The position numbers were made by a program, and so were the translations under genes. Below are positions 34,779-48,857 of a stretch of 64,000 nt of DNA, piece after piece. The stretch's first letter is position 1. Every line of letters begins with the position of its first letter. Source of the stretch: Micromonospora sp. NBC_01699 (lineage in GTDB: Bacteria > Actinomycetota > Actinomycetes > Mycobacteriales > Micromonosporaceae); NCBI RefSeq assembly GCF_036250065.1, contig NZ_CP109199.1:620001-684000 (forward strand), given 5' to 3'. The notes beneath the pieces are model-generated. The model ran no database searches. It was given only the letters and a program-made list of their open reading frames with translations, and had not been told where the DNA came from.

Positions 34779-35495
34779 ATGCAGCACAGCAAGAACTACC
34801 GCAAGGCCTCCGAGGTCATCGACCGGGACAAGCTCTACACCCCGGCCGAGGCGGTCAAGCTCGCCAAGGACACCAGCAAGGTGAAGTTCGACGCCACGGT
34901 CGAGGTCGCGATGCGCCTCGGCGTCGACCCGCGTAAGGCCGACCAGATGGTCCGCGGGGTGGTCAACCTGCCGCACGGCACCGGTAAGACCGCCCGCGTG
35001 ATCGTGTTCGCCGCTGGCGCGAAGGCCGAAGAGGCCGTTGCCGCCGGTGCGGACGAGGTCGGCACCGACGAGCTGGTTGCCCGGATTCAGGAGGGCTGGC
35101 TCGACTTCGACGCGGCGATCGCCACCCCGGACCAGATGGCCAAGATCGGCCGGATCGCGCGGATCCTGGGCCCGCGCGGCCTCATGCCGAACCCGAAGAC
35201 CGGCACCGTGACCATGGACGTCACCAAGGCCGTCTCGGACATCAAGGGTGGAAAGATCACCTTCCGGGTGGACAAGCACTCGAACCTGCACCTGATCATC
35301 GGCAAGGCCTCCTTCACCGAGACCCAGCTGATCGACAACTACGCCGCGGTCCTCGACGAGGTGCTGCGGGCCAAGCCGTCGGCGGCCAAGGGCAAGTACC
35401 TGAAGAAGGTCACCGTCGCCACCACGATGGGCCCCGGCGTGCCGGTCGACCCGAACGTGGTGAAGAACCTGCGGGGCGACTCGGCCGAGGCCTGA
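34779..35495 (+). CDS. rplA: 50S ribosomal protein L1
   Basis: L1 makes the mobile stalk at the E site and often represses its own operon. The 238-residue protein has [62 protein letters not shown] and [15 protein letters not shown], all typical. The ATG at 34779 is preceded by CAGGAG. Confidence 0.97.
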   Translation: MQHSKNYRKASEVIDRDKLYTPAEAVKLAKDTSKVKFDATVEVAMRLGVDPRKADQMVRGVVNLPHGTGKTARVIVFAAGAKAEEAVAAGADEVGTDELVARIQEGWLDFDAAIATPDQMAKIGRIARILGPRGLMPNPKTGTVTMDVTKAVSDIKGGKITFRVDKHSNLHLIIGKASFTETQLIDNYAAVLDEVLRAKPSAAKGKYLKKVTVATTMGPGVPVDPNVVKNLRGDSAEA

Positions 35496-35540
35496 GCCAC
35501 CCTTCGGGCCTGCCGGCCCGATGATCGCGTACGGACTGCG

Positions 35541-35573
35541 TCGGGGCCCCACCCGCAACGGGTGGGGCCCCGA
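35541..35573 (+). terminator. rplA terminator
   Basis: A perfect 14-bp stem (35541-35554 with 35560-35573) with loop GCAAC lies 45 bases after the rplA stop. Confidence 0.8.
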
Positions 35574-35603
35574 TCCGTACCCGGATCTGGCAAGCTCGGC
35601 GCC

Positions 35604-36419
35604 ATGCGTCTCCTAGAGGTCTGGCTGCGCTACCGGCGGCGTACGCCCTGGGTGCTGCGGTCGGTCGAACTCGACCTGGCGCCGGGCGAGGTGGCGGTGG
35701 TGCTGGGGCGCAACGGGGCGGGCAAGTCCACCCTGCTCCAGTTGACCGCCGGGGTGCTGCGGCCGACCCGGGGAGTCGTACGCGACCGGCCCCGGGTGGT
35801 CGGTTGGGTGCCCGAGCGCTTTCCGGCCGACCAGCCGTTCACGATCGACGGCTACCTGACCGCCATGGCGCGGGTGCGTGGCCTGTCCGCGGTCGAGGCG
35901 GGGCGAGCGGTGGCGGCGTGGACCGAACGGCTCGGCGTGGCCCGGTACCGCGACGTCCGGCTGCCGGAACTGTCGAAGGGCACCGCACAGAAGGTCGGCC
36001 TCGCCCAGGCGCTGCTCGTACCGCCGGATCTGCTGATCCTCGACGAGCCCTGGGAGGGGCTCGACGCCGCCTCCCGCGAGCTGGTGCCGGAGCTGCTCGC
36101 GGAGGTGCTCGCTGCGGGCGGGTCGGTGCTGGTCAGCGACCACCGGGGCGAGACGGTGCGGCTGCCCCGGGCGGCGCGCTGGACGGTCGCCGACGGCACG
36201 GTCACCGTCGGCGGGCCGGACCCGGCCGGCGGCACCGCGGTGGTGGAGATCGAGATCCCGGCCGCCGACGCGGCGGGGACCGTCGCGGCCCTGCGCGCCG
36301 CCGGCCACCGGGTGATCCGGGTACGGTCGGCCTCGCCGCCGAGCCAGTCGACCGGTGCCCCGTCGAGCGGTGATGTGTCGGGCCGGGGCGGGTTGACCGA
36401 GAGCGAGCTGACGCCATGA
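35604..36419 (+). CDS. ABC transporter ATP-binding protein
   Basis: The 271-residue ATPase has Walker A GRNGAGKST, an unusual signature LSKGTAQKVGLAQALL in place of LSGGQ, Walker B LLILDEPWEGLD and the switch His in VSDHRG. After residue 205 there is an extra strand-rich part and a serine/glycine-rich tail. The ATG at 35604 gives MRLLEVWLRYRRRTPWVLRSVEL; upstream codons lie inside the terminator. Its stop overlaps the start of the permease gene, so the two form an exporter. The substrate is unknown. Confidence 0.88.
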   Translation: MRLLEVWLRYRRRTPWVLRSVELDLAPGEVAVVLGRNGAGKSTLLQLTAGVLRPTRGVVRDRPRVVGWVPERFPADQPFTIDGYLTAMARVRGLSAVEAGRAVAAWTERLGVARYRDVRLPELSKGTAQKVGLAQALLVPPDLLILDEPWEGLDAASRELVPELLAEVLAAGGSVLVSDHRGETVRLPRAARWTVADGTVTVGGPDPAGGTAVVEIEIPAADAAGTVAALRAAGHRVIRVRSASPPSQSTGAPSSGDVSGRGGLTESELTP

Positions 36420-37108
36420 TTCCGCTGGTCCGGATGCGGCTGGCCGGGTTCGTCCGGACCGGTCGGGCGATCGCGCCCCTGATCGCCGGCCTGGTTGTGC
36501 TCTCCGTGCTCTACGGCGGGGGGCGGGCCCAGGCGGGGGAGGCGTATGGCGTCTCCGCGGTGGTCCTCTTCCCCGTCCTGGCCTGGCAGACCAAGCTGTT
36601 GCTCGACGTGGAGCCGGACGTGGCCCGCCGGCTGGCCCTGGTCGCCCTCGGCAGCCGGCGCCGGGAACTCACCGCCGGCCTGGTCGCCGCCGCGCTGGCC
36701 GGGTTCTGCACCGTCCTGATCGCGCTGGTGCTGCCCTGGCTCGTCGGTGGGGTCACCGGTCCGGAGAAGCCGGAGCACCTGCCGCTGACCCAGGGCATCA
36801 CCCTCGGTGTCTGGGCGCACCTGCTGGTCCTGCCGGCGGCGGTGGCGCTCGGCGCGCTGGCCAGCCGGGCCGCGACCGACAGCCCCCGGTACGGGGTGCT
36901 GGTCCTGGTCGGTGGCGCGGTCGGCGCGATCGTGTTCGGGCTGCGGGACTCGATGCTGCCGTGGGTGGCCCCGCCGCTGATGGCCACCGCCCGGGCGACC
37001 ACGGCCGGGCCGAGCGGGATCAGGGTGCTGGCGCTGACCGGGCATGCCCTGCTCTGGAGCGCCGTCGCGCTGGCCCTGTACGCCTGGCTGCGCCGACGCC
37101 GGGCGTGA
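36416..37108 (+). CDS. ABC transporter permease-like membrane protein
   Basis: The 230-residue protein has about six hydrophobic helices and is arginine-rich in its cytoplasmic loops. The start ATGA overlaps the ATPase gene. No typical permease motif is seen by eye, but the gene pairing supports an ABC-2-type exporter. It lies between rplA and rplJ, a place where actinobacteria often carry unrelated genes. Confidence 0.75.
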   Translation: MIPLVRMRLAGFVRTGRAIAPLIAGLVVLSVLYGGGRAQAGEAYGVSAVVLFPVLAWQTKLLLDVEPDVARRLALVALGSRRRELTAGLVAAALAGFCTVLIALVLPWLVGGVTGPEKPEHLPLTQGITLGVWAHLLVLPAAVALGALASRAATDSPRYGVLVLVGGAVGAIVFGLRDSMLPWVAPPLMATARATTAGPSGIRVLALTGHALLWSAVALALYAWLRRRRA

Positions 37109-37214
37109 CCCGGGTCACCCGGTGTTGCCCGGTCGGCTACTGATTTGGTGTCAGCCGACCCGTCCCGTACGCTTGACAAGTTGCCTGGGTTTCGGCTCGG
37201 GCAATCGTGACCAC

Positions 37215-37350
37215 CAAAGACCGCTGGCCACCGTGCTGAGGCACGGTTGAAGGTCCCGTTCGACGGGCGGCCCGCGCAGGCGGAAACGGTAGCGTGCCGG
37301 TCATGATCATGTGACCCTGTCGCCCCGTGCGCCTCGCGCCGGGGCGTTTC
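37215..37350 (+). ncRNA. Ribosomal protein L10 leader with attenuator
   Basis: The 309-base spacer before rplJ holds stacked hairpins: CCGTGC/GCACGG (37231-37246) and CCCGT/ACGGG (37255-37267). They lie inside a longer CCGC/GCGG pairing, as in L10-binding leaders. They are followed by a terminator-like hairpin (37321-37327 with 37340-37346) and TTTCT. Binding of L10(L7/L12) to the leader represses this operon in other bacteria. A TTGACA is at 37173-37178 but no matching -10 was found. Confidence 0.6.
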
Positions 37351-37417
37351 TCGTTGCGGCGGTTCCTTCCTACCTTTCACGAAGGTAACCAGCCTTTAGC
37401 AATGAGAGAGGAGGGAC

Positions 37418-37963
37418 ATGGCGGACAAGCCGGTTCGGGCCGACAAGGCCACGGCCGTCGCCGAACTCACCGAGAGCTTCCGTAGCTCGGGTGCCACCGT
37501 GCTGACCGAGTACCGCGGCCTGACGGTCGCCCAGCTGACCCAGCTGCGGCGCTCGCTGGGTCGGGAAACGACCTACTCGATCACCAAGAACACGCTGGCC
37601 AAGCGCGCTGCGACGGACGCTGGTATCCAGGGTCTCGATGAGCTGTTCACCGGTCCTACCGCGTTGACCTTCGTCGGCGGCGACGTCGTCGAGGCGGCGA
37701 AGGGCCTCCGGGACTTCGCGAAGGCCAACCCGAAGCTCGTCATCAAGGGTGGCGTCTTCGAGGGTCGGGCCATCACCGCGGACGAGGTCAACAAGCTCGC
37801 TGACCTTGAGTCCCGTGAGGTGCTGCTGGCCAAGCTGGCCGGTGCGATGAAGGGCAACCTGAGCAAGGCCGCGGCGCTGTTCCAGGCGCCGCTGTCCAAG
37901 ACCGCCCGCCTGGCTGCGGCGTTGCAGGACAAGCGCGAGAAGGAGGGCGCCGAGGCGGCCTGA
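37418..37963 (+). CDS. rplJ: 50S ribosomal protein L10
   Basis: L10 anchors the L7/L12 dimers to the ribosome. The 181-residue protein begins [47 protein letters not shown] and has the L12-binding C-terminal helix rich in Ala and Lys. The ATG at 37418 has GAGAGGAGG upstream. Confidence 0.97.
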   Translation: MADKPVRADKATAVAELTESFRSSGATVLTEYRGLTVAQLTQLRRSLGRETTYSITKNTLAKRAATDAGIQGLDELFTGPTALTFVGGDVVEAAKGLRDFAKANPKLVIKGGVFEGRAITADEVNKLADLESREVLLAKLAGAMKGNLSKAAALFQAPLSKTARLAAALQDKREKEGAEAA

Positions 37964-38020
37964 CGGCCGGTTCGAGCGCACCCGATCAACTTTCGAAAGT
38001 ACGAGGAAAGGACGCCAGCC

Positions 38021-38404
38021 ATGGCGAAGCTCAGCACCGACGAGCTGCTCGACGCGTTCAAGGAAATGACGCTGATCGAGCTGTCGGAGTTCGTGAAGCA
38101 GTTCGAGACCACCTTCGAGGTCACCGCCGCCGCTCCGGTCGCCATCGGCGTTGCCGGCCCGGCCGGCCCGGCCGCCGAGGCGGAGCCGGAGCAGGACGAG
38201 TTCGACGTCATCCTGGAGGCTGACGGCGGCAAGAAGATCCAGGTCATCAAGGTCGTGCGTGAGCTGACCGGCCTGGGCCTGAAGGAGGCCAAGGACCTCG
38301 TCGAGGCCGCCCCCAAGGCTGTCGTCGAGAAGGTCAACAAGGAGACCGCGGACAAGGCCAAGGCCAAGCTTGAGGCCGAGGGCGCGAAGGTCACCCTGAA
38401 GTAG
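38021..38404 (+). CDS. rplL: 50S ribosomal protein L7/L12
   Basis: L7/L12 is the multicopy stalk protein that recruits translation GTPases. The 127-residue protein has the N-terminal dimer domain ([28 protein letters not shown]), an Ala/Pro hinge and the C-terminal factor-binding domain ([39 protein letters not shown]). Confidence 0.97.
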   Translation: MAKLSTDELLDAFKEMTLIELSEFVKQFETTFEVTAAAPVAIGVAGPAGPAAEAEPEQDEFDVILEADGGKKIQVIKVVRELTGLGLKEAKDLVEAAPKAVVEKVNKETADKAKAKLEAEGAKVTLK

Positions 38405-38423
38405 TTCGACCCGGCACACGATC

Positions 38424-38453
38424 ACGGGTGGCGCTGGCGCCAGTGCCACCCGT
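38424..38453 (+). terminator. rplL terminator or attenuator
   Basis: 15-bp arms with one G-U pair and no loop lie 20 bases after the rplL stop. Two more hairpins follow at 38485-38514 and 38516-38535. Confidence 0.7.
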
Positions 38454-38836
38454 ACACGTGAGCTGACGCACATTGCGTCGCCGTGGGCGGCGGTCCGAGA
38501 TCGGATCGCCGCCCGCTGCTGTCTGCTGACAGCAGGTGATCAGGGATTTGGCGCACCGACCCGGCCACCGGACGGGGTACGGACCGGCACTGTCGGGGGA
38601 AAGACGTTGCTTGACCGGGGTTCCAGCCCTTGACGGGGCAGGGCACCGGCAGGCACGCTGACACAAGCAAGACCTTCCGCGCTTGCTACGGCCATCACCT
38701 GGGTCGTGTCGGCGGCACCCGCTGCCGGCGCTCCTGGTGGCCCTGCGGGGAGCGTGCGAAAGACGTGCGAGCGCGTATCTGAACGCGTGGTGGCCTCGGG
38801 CCTCGGCACGTTTCGCAACGCCCTGCCGTGCCGGGC

Positions 38837-38865
38837 TGGACAGCGGTTAGCCGCTCGGCTACACT
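38837..38865 (+). promoter_or_regulatory. Predicted main promoter of rpoB-rpoC
   Basis: TGGACA (38837-38842), a 17-base spacer and TACACT (38860-38865) lie about 120 bases before rpoB. Confidence 0.6.
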
Positions 38866-38991
38866 GCTAGTTTGCGCTGCCTTCCGACTTGACCCCTGCT
38901 CGGAATGTCCGATTATGGATGTTTCTAGTGGGGTCATTGGAGTGCACGCGAAACAGCCGTTCTGCAGCACCGGTCCTCGGAAGGACGCATC

Positions 38992-41900
38992 TTGGCAGCT
39001 TCCCGCCCTGCGAAGACCAGTCGTACGTCGAGCGCATTCGCGCCCCGCCGAATCTCATTCGGCAGGATCACCGAACACCTCGAGGTCCCCAACCTCCTCG
39101 CCATCCAGAACGAGTCTTTTGACTGGCTGGTCGGCAACGAGGCTTGGCAGGGCCGGTCGGCCGACGACCCGCACGCACGCTCGGGTCTCGCGGAGATCCT
39201 CGACGAGATCAGCCCGATTGAGGACTTCTCCGGCACTATGTCCCTGTCCTTCTCCGCTCCGCGCTTCGACGAGGTCAAGGCCTCGATCGAGGAGTGCAAG
39301 GAGAAGGACCTGACCTACTGCGCTCCGCTCTTCGTGACCGCGGAGTTCACCAACAACACCACCGGCGAGATCAAGAGCCAGACGGTGTTCATGGGTGACT
39401 TCCCGATGATGACGCCGAAGGGCACCTTCATCATCAACGGCACCGAGCGCGTCGTGGTCAGTCAGCTCGTCCGGTCTCCGGGCGTCTACTTCGACAAGCA
39501 GCCGGACAAGACCTCCGACCGCGACCTCTCCAGCGTCAAGGTCATCCCGAGCCGGGGTGCCTGGCTGGAGTTCGACATCGACAAGAGAGATACGGTCGGT
39601 GTCCGCATCGACCGTAAGCGCCGGCAGGCCGTCACCGTCCTGCTCAAGGCGATCGGTTGGACCGGCGAGCAGATCCGCGAGCGGTTCGGCTGGTCCGAGC
39701 TGATGATGACCACCCTGGAGAAGGACCACATCGCCGGGGTGGACGAGGCGCTGCTCGACATCTACCGCAAGCTGCGGCCGGGTGAGCCGCCGACGCGCGA
39801 GAACGCCCAGACCCTGCTCGACAACCTCTTCTTCAACCCGAAGCGGTATGACGTAGCCAAGGTCGGCCGGTACAAGTTCAACAAGAAGCTCGAACTCCAG
39901 GTGCCGATCACCACCGGCACGCTGACCGAGGACGACGTCGTCGCCACCGTGGAATACCTCTGCCGGCTGCACGCCGGTGAGGACGGCTACGAGGCCGACG
40001 ACATCGACCACTTCGGCAACCGGCGGCTGCGTACCGTGGGTGAGCTGATCCAGAACCAGGTTCGGGTCGGCCTCTCCCGGATGGAGCGGGTTGTCCGCGA
40101 GCGGATGACCACCCAGGATGTCGAGGCGATCACGCCGCAGACCCTGATCAACATCCGCCCGGTGGTGGCTGCGATCAAGGAGTTCTTCGGTACGTCGCAG
40201 CTGTCCCAGTTCATGGACCAGACCAACCCGCTGGCGGGTCTGACCCACCGGCGCCGGCTGAGCGCGCTCGGCCCGGGTGGTCTGTCCCGTGAGCGGGCCG
40301 GCTTCGAGGTCCGGGACGTGCACCCGTCGCACTACGGCCGGATGTGCCCGATCGAGACGCCGGAAGGCCCGAACATCGGCCTGATCGGCGCGTTGTCCAC
40401 CTTCGGGCGGGTCAACCCCTTCGGGTTCATCGAGACGCCGTACCGCAAGGTGGTCGAGGGTCAGGTCACCGACCAGATCGACTACCTGACCGCGGACGAG
40501 GAAGACCGGTTCGTCAAGGCGCAGGCCAACGCCCCGTTGCGGGCCGACGGCCACTTCGCCGAGGACCGGGTCCTGGTCCGTCGGAAGGGCGGTGAGGTCG
40601 ACTACGTCGCCCCCACCGCGGTCGACTACATGGACGTGTCGCCGCGCCAGATGACGTCGGTCGCGACCGCCATGATCCCGTTCCTTGAGCACGACGACGC
40701 CAACCGGGCACTGATGGGCGCGAACATGCAGCGCCAGGCGGTGCCGCTGGTCAAGGCCGAGGCGCCGCTCGTCGGAACCGGCATGGAGTACCGTGCCGCG
40801 GTCGACGCCGGTGACGTGGTCGTCGCCGAGGTCGGCGGCGTGGTCGAGGACCTGTGCGCCGACTACGTGACGGTGCACCAGGACGACGGCCACCGTCGTA
40901 CCTACCTGCTGCACAAGTTCCGCCGCTCCAACGCCGGCTCCTGCGTCAACCAGAAGCCGGTCGTCTTCGAGGGCGACCGCATCGAGGCCGGTCAGGTCAT
41001 CGCCGACGGTCCGTGCACCGACGAGGGCGAGATGGCACTCGGGCGCAACCTGCTCGTGGCGTTCATGCCCTGGGAGGGTCACAACTACGAGGACGCGATC
41101 ATCCTGTCGCAGCGCCTCGTGCAGCAGGACGCCCTCACCTCGATCCACATCGAGGAGCACGAGGTCGACGCCCGCGACACCAAGCTGGGCCCGGAGGAGA
41201 TCACCCGCGACATCCCGAACGTCAGCGAGGAAATGCTCGCCGACCTCGACGAGCGCGGCATCATCCGGATCGGCGCGGAGGTCGTACCCGGCGACATCCT
41301 GGTCGGCAAGGTCACGCCGAAGGGCGAGACCGAGCTGACCCCGGAGGAGCGTCTGCTCCGCGCGATCTTCGGTGAGAAGGCGCGTGAGGTCCGGGACACC
41401 TCGCTGAAGGTGCCGCACGGCGAGACCGGCACGGTCATCGGTGTGCGTACCTTCTCCCGCGAGGACGGCGACGAGCTGCCGCCGGGGGTCAACGAGCTGG
41501 TCCGCGTGTACGTGGCCCAGAAGCGGAAGATCCAGGACGGCGACAAGCTCGCCGGCCGGCACGGCAACAAGGGTGTCATCTCCAAGATCCTGCCGGTCGA
41601 GGACATGCCGTTCCTGGAGGACGGCACGCCGGTCGACATCGTGCTCAACCCGCTCGGTGTGCCGAGCCGGATGAACATCGGTCAGGTGCTGGAGACCCAC
41701 CTTGGCTGGGTGGCCAAGACCGGGTGGCAGGTCGAGGGTGACGACGCCGAGTGGAAGCGGAACCTGCGCGCCATCGACGCCGACACCTCGGTGCCGGACA
41801 CCAACGTCGCGACGCCGGTCTTCGACGGTGCCCGCGAGGAGGAGATCGCCGGTCTGCTCTCGTCGACCCTGCCCAACCGGGACGGCAAGCAGCTGATCGG

Positions 41901-42423
41901 GGCGAGCGGTAAGGCTCAGCTGTTCGACGGCCGCTCCGGCGAGCCGTTGCCGAGCCCGATCGCGGTCGGCTACATCTACATCCTGAAGCTGAACCACCTG
42001 GTCGACGACAAGATCCACGCTCGGTCGACCGGCCCGTACTCGATGATCACGCAGCAGCCGCTGGGTGGTAAGGCGCAGTTCGGTGGCCAGCGGTTCGGCG
42101 AGATGGAGTGCTGGGCGATGCAGGCGTACGGCGCTGCCTACGCCCTGCAGGAGTTGCTGACGATCAAGTCCGACGACGTCCTGGGCCGGGTCAAGGTCTA
42201 CGAGGCGATCGTCAAGGGCGAGAACATCCCCGAGCCGGGCATCCCGGAGTCGTTCAAGGTGCTGCTCAAGGAGCTGCAGTCGCTGTGCCTGAATGTTGAG
42301 GTGCTCTCCAGCGACGGCGTGGCCCTGGAAATGCGCGAGACCGACGACGAGGTCTTCCGTGCGGCGGAGGAACTTGGCATCGACCTGTCCCGGCGCGAGC
42401 CGAGCTCGGTCGAGGAAGTTTGA
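38992..42423 (+). CDS. rpoB: DNA-directed RNA polymerase subunit beta
   Basis: This is the catalytic beta subunit, 1143 residues. The start is TTG 38992, supported by AAGGA seven bases upstream and the conserved N-terminus that follows ([25 protein letters not shown]). The rifampicin-pocket segment reads [29 protein letters not shown]. Compared with E. coli numbering, Asp516, His526 and Ser531 are wild type, but Asn518 is Thr and Ser522 is Ala. The C-terminus EPSSVEEV is typical. No intein is present. Confidence 0.98.
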   Translation: MAASRPAKTSRTSSAFAPRRISFGRITEHLEVPNLLAIQNESFDWLVGNEAWQGRSADDPHARSGLAEILDEISPIEDFSGTMSLSFSAPRFDEVKASIEECKEKDLTYCAPLFVTAEFTNNTTGEIKSQTVFMGDFPMMTPKGTFIINGTERVVVSQLVRSPGVYFDKQPDKTSDRDLSSVKVIPSRGAWLEFDIDKRDTVGVRIDRKRRQAVTVLLKAIGWTGEQIRERFGWSELMMTTLEKDHIAGVDEALLDIYRKLRPGEPPTRENAQTLLDNLFFNPKRYDVAKVGRYKFNKKLELQVPITTGTLTEDDVVATVEYLCRLHAGEDGYEADDIDHFGNRRLRTVGELIQNQVRVGLSRMERVVRERMTTQDVEAITPQTLINIRPVVAAIKEFFGTSQLSQFMDQTNPLAGLTHRRRLSALGPGGLSRERAGFEVRDVHPSHYGRMCPIETPEGPNIGLIGALSTFGRVNPFGFIETPYRKVVEGQVTDQIDYLTADEEDRFVKAQANAPLRADGHFAEDRVLVRRKGGEVDYVAPTAVDYMDVSPRQMTSVATAMIPFLEHDDANRALMGANMQRQAVPLVKAEAPLVGTGMEYRAAVDAGDVVVAEVGGVVEDLCADYVTVHQDDGHRRTYLLHKFRRSNAGSCVNQKPVVFEGDRIEAGQVIADGPCTDEGEMALGRNLLVAFMPWEGHNYEDAIILSQRLVQQDALTSIHIEEHEVDARDTKLGPEEITRDIPNVSEEMLADLDERGIIRIGAEVVPGDILVGKVTPKGETELTPEERLLRAIFGEKAREVRDTSLKVPHGETGTVIGVRTFSREDGDELPPGVNELVRVYVAQKRKIQDGDKLAGRHGNKGVISKILPVEDMPFLEDGTPVDIVLNPLGVPSRMNIGQVLETHLGWVAKTGWQVEGDDAEWKRNLRAIDADTSVPDTNVATPVFDGAREEEIAGLLSSTLPNRDGKQLIGASGKAQLFDGRSGEPLPSPIAVGYIYILKLNHLVDDKIHARSTGPYSMITQQPLGGKAQFGGQRFGEMECWAMQAYGAAYALQELLTIKSDDVLGRVKVYEAIVKGENIPEPGIPESFKVLLKELQSLCLNVEVLSSDGVALEMRETDDEVFRAAEELGIDLSRREPSSVEEV

Positions 42424-42510
42424 GGTTGAGGGCGGGGGGCCGGCTCGACCGGCCCTCCGCCCCAACGGAAGCCAAGCAGTAAGTACGACACGACACGAGG
42501 GATACATAAC

Positions 42511-46398
<3,888 letters not shown>

Positions 46399-46411
46399 GC
46401 CAGAACGGGTC

Positions 46412-46453
46412 CGGGCGCCCCGCGTGTCGTACTGACGACGCGCGGGGCGCCCG
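46412..46453 (+). terminator. Strong rpoC terminator
   Basis: 19-bp arms (46412-46430 and 46435-46453, one G-U pair) have loop ACTG and are followed by GCCTGTTTGT. Confidence 0.88.
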
Positions 46454-46473
46454 CCTGTTTGTAGGCTTGCGGG

Positions 46474-46836
46474 GTGGAGATGACGCCGGTGACCCTGCCC
46501 GGACCGCTACTGCGGCACCCGCTCGACCCGGATCCGAAACGCTCGACGAAGGCGCGGGCGGTCTTCGCGCTGGGCCTGGTGGCCGCGCTGACCGGGGTGT
46601 TCCTCGGCGGCATCGTGCCGGCCGCGGTCGCCCTGCTGCTGGCCCGGCAGGCGCGCCGGGAGGCGTACGCCTCGGCCGGTTACCTCACCGGCGCCGCGCT
46701 ACTGGACCGGGGCGAGCGCCTGGCCCGGGCCGGAATCGCGCTCGCCGTCGCCACCGCCGTGGTGGTGACCGTGATCGGTCTGCTGAACCTCGCCGGTACA
46801 CCCGGCGGCCAGGACTTCGCACCCACCATCGACTAG
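46474..46836 (+). CDS. Small membrane protein (120 aa), DUF4190-like
   Basis: The GTG at 46474 gives a 120-residue protein with two long hydrophobic helices (about 29-57 and 83-107) separated by an Arg/Ala loop (RQARREAYASAGYLTGAALLDRGERLARAG). This layout resembles small DUF4190-type proteins. The role is unknown. It is between two strong ribosomal units and next to a second similar membrane gene. Confidence 0.7.
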   Translation: MEMTPVTLPGPLLRHPLDPDPKRSTKARAVFALGLVAALTGVFLGGIVPAAVALLLARQARREAYASAGYLTGAALLDRGERLARAGIALAVATAVVVTVIGLLNLAGTPGGQDFAPTID

Positions 46837-46937
46837 CGCGCCGGCCCGGTGGGGTACCGCCTAGAGTGTGAGGACCCCGTGGGAGGACCGTCCCGGTCCG
46901 CACCCCGAAGGGGCATGGCTGTCGGAGGGGGACGTCG

Positions 46938-47477
46938 GTGACGGAAGAGGCGCGGCCACCCTCGGGACCGGGGGGCCAGCCGCCGGCGTACCCGTCGTCG
47001 GGTCTTCCCGCGACCGTGCCGGCACCGGCCCGCGGAGGGCGACCGGCCCCGGTGCCCCAGCCACCGCGCGAGACGTGGCGCCCACCCCGCCGGGTCGACC
47101 CCGTTCCCGGTACGCCGTTCGGCCTGGCCTACCTGGATGTGCCGCCGATCACCTCCGGGCTGGCGGTCGGCTCGCTGGTTGCCGGCATCGGCGCCATCGT
47201 CGTCTCGCTGGTGGTGTTCTGCTTCGGACTGGTCGGCGTGAGCGGGGGGTGGGGTGCCTGGGTGGCCGGTGCGTTCGGCGTCCTGGGCGCGCTGCTCGGC
47301 GGCGCGGCGATCGTGCTCGGCGTGCTCGGGCGGCGGCAGACCCGGCTCGCCGCGGCCCCGTCCGGGGTCCGGTTCGTCGGCACCGGGCTGGCGGTCGCGG
47401 GCAGCTGGTGCGGTGCGGCCGGGCTCGGGCTGACCGTGGTCGGGTTCGGGATGGCGGTGCTGCTACAGGTCGGCTGA
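46938..47477 (+). CDS. Proline-rich membrane protein (179 aa), DUF4190-like
   Basis: The GTG at 46938 opens a 179-residue protein. A cytoplasmic Pro/Arg-rich N-terminus of about 70 residues precedes three hydrophobic segments (about 73-101, 103-130, 146-176). These include the loop GVLGRRQTRLAAAPSGVRFVGTGLAVAG typical of DUF4190 proteins. The function is unknown. It follows the similar gene at 46474 by about 100 bases. Confidence 0.72.
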   Translation: MTEEARPPSGPGGQPPAYPSSGLPATVPAPARGGRPAPVPQPPRETWRPPRRVDPVPGTPFGLAYLDVPPITSGLAVGSLVAGIGAIVVSLVVFCFGLVGVSGGWGAWVAGAFGVLGALLGGAAIVLGVLGRRQTRLAAAPSGVRFVGTGLAVAGSWCGAAGLGLTVVGFGMAVLLQVG

Positions 47478-47617
47478 GCCGGCGCCGGGCCTGGTCCGGG
47501 GGCCGGCCGGGTCGAATTCCTGCGGGGTCGGTACACTTGCTGCTAGTGGTGCCTGCTGTGGGTGCTCGGGCGGGACGGGCCGGCAAGCCGAGCGTGGCTT
47601 TTTCGGGGAACCCCGTT

Positions 47618-47646
47618 TTGACCTGGGTGCTTCTGGTAGGTACCCT
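47618..47646 (+). promoter_or_regulatory. Predicted promoter of rpsL-rpsG-fusA-tuf
   Basis: TTGACC (47618-47623), a 17-base spacer and TACCCT (47641-47646). Confidence 0.6.
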
Positions 47647-47806
47647 TCCCCTCGTGCCCGGGCTCGCCCGGGCAACTCGTGCGTGCTCCGGAGCCGGTAT
47701 CCGGCCATCGAGCAGCGTCACGACACAGTCGAAGAGGTCGGCGGGCGATGTCCGCTGACCGGATAAAACCGGTGCGGGCGAAAGCGCGCAGCGGGACCGT
47801 GGACGG

Positions 47807-47826
47807 GCGACACGCCCGACCGCGGG
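47807..47826 (+). promoter_or_regulatory. Shared leader 20-mer, rpsL copy
   Basis: These 20 bases are identical to 52634-52653 in the rpsJ leader. Its first part can form a GGGCG/CGCCC hairpin here (47805-47817). Confidence 0.55.
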
Positions 47827-47939
47827 TGCCGGAGCCATCCGCGGACGGGTTCGGTTGGAATGTAGGAGAGTCACCCACCCGGGCGACTACGACCAAGGCG
47901 CGACCGCCGGGCAGGCGGTCGGAGGGAGCGGAAAACCCG

Positions 47940-48314
47940 GTGCCCACCATTCAGCAGTTGGTCCGAAAGGGCCGCCAAGCTAAGACAACGAAGACCAAGA
48001 CGCCCGCGCTGAAGGGCAGCCCGCAGCGGCGCGGCGTGTGCACGCGTGTTTACACCACCACCCCGAAGAAGCCGAACTCGGCGCTGCGCAAGGTCGCCCG
48101 TGTGAAGCTGAGCAGCCAGATCGAGGTGACGGCGTACATTCCCGGCGTCGGGCACAACCTTCAGGAGCACTCGATCGTGCTGGTTCGCGGCGGCCGGGTG
48201 AAGGACCTCCCCGGCGTGCGCTACAAGATCGTCCGCGGCTCGCTGGACACCCAGGGCGTTCGTAACCGCAAGCAGGCGCGCAGCCGTTACGGCGCGAAGA
48301 AGGAGAAGAGCTGA
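47940..48314 (+). CDS. rpsL: 30S ribosomal protein S12
   Basis: S12 sits at the decoding centre and sets accuracy. The 124-residue protein begins at GTG 47940 ([37 protein letters not shown]). The frame is open to 47679, but S12 always starts here and GGAGGGAG lies upstream. The streptomycin-site lysines, in [10 protein letters not shown] and [11 protein letters not shown], are wild type. Confidence 0.97.
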   Translation: MPTIQQLVRKGRQAKTTKTKTPALKGSPQRRGVCTRVYTTTPKKPNSALRKVARVKLSSQIEVTAYIPGVGHNLQEHSIVLVRGGRVKDLPGVRYKIVRGSLDTQGVRNRKQARSRYGAKKEKS

Positions 48315-48315
48315 C

Positions 48316-48786
48316 ATGCCGCGTAAGGGACCCGCTCCGCGCCGGCCGTTGGTCGCCGACCCGGTGTACAACTCGCCGCTGGTCACCCAACTGGTGAACA
48401 AGATCCTGCTCCGCGGTAAGCGTCAGCTCGCCGAGCGCATCGTCTACGGCGCCCTTGAGGGCTGCCGTGAGAAGTCGGGCACCGATCCGGTAGTCACCCT
48501 CAAGCGGGCGATGGACAACGTGAAGCCGACCCTGGAGGTGCGCAGCCGCCGGGTCGGTGGCGCGACCTACCAGGTGCCGGTCGAGGTGCGCCCGGCCCGG
48601 GCGACCACCCTCGGCCTGCGCTGGCTGGTCACGTACTCCAAGGCGCGCCGGGAAAAGACGATGATCGAGCGCCTGATGAACGAGCTGCTCGACGCGAGCA
48701 ACGGCCTCGGTGCCGCCGTCAAGCGGCGCGAGGACACGCACAAGATGGCCGAGTCGAACAAGGCCTTCGCGCACTACCGCTGGTAA
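48316..48786 (+). CDS. rpsG: 30S ribosomal protein S7
   Basis: S7 starts assembly of the 30S head and contacts E-site tRNA. The 156-residue protein begins [36 protein letters not shown] and ends NKAFAHYRW. The start lies one base after the rpsL stop. Confidence 0.97.
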   Translation: MPRKGPAPRRPLVADPVYNSPLVTQLVNKILLRGKRQLAERIVYGALEGCREKSGTDPVVTLKRAMDNVKPTLEVRSRRVGGATYQVPVEVRPARATTLGLRWLVTYSKARREKTMIERLMNELLDASNGLGAAVKRREDTHKMAESNKAFAHYRW

Positions 48787-48857
48787 CACGCCTCGTGCCG
48801 CCGCCGCAGGGCGGCGGCACGACCAGGTTGTCGAGACGACGATAAGTAGGGATTGAA

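Larger units (their letters stand above)
38405..38991. other. rplL-rpoB intergenic region
   Basis: This 587-base stretch holds no gene. It contains three strong hairpins in a row (38424-38453, 38485-38514, 38516-38535), a promoter at 38837-38865 and a second possible promoter with TTGACC at 38889-38894 and GATTAT at 38911-38916. Confidence 0.7.
47478..47939. other. rpsL operon promoter and leader
   Basis: No gene is called. The region holds the promoter at 47618-47646, a TACACT at 47532-47537, and a leader of about 290 bases. The leader contains the 20-mer at 47807-47826 that is also found before rpsJ. Confidence 0.6.
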
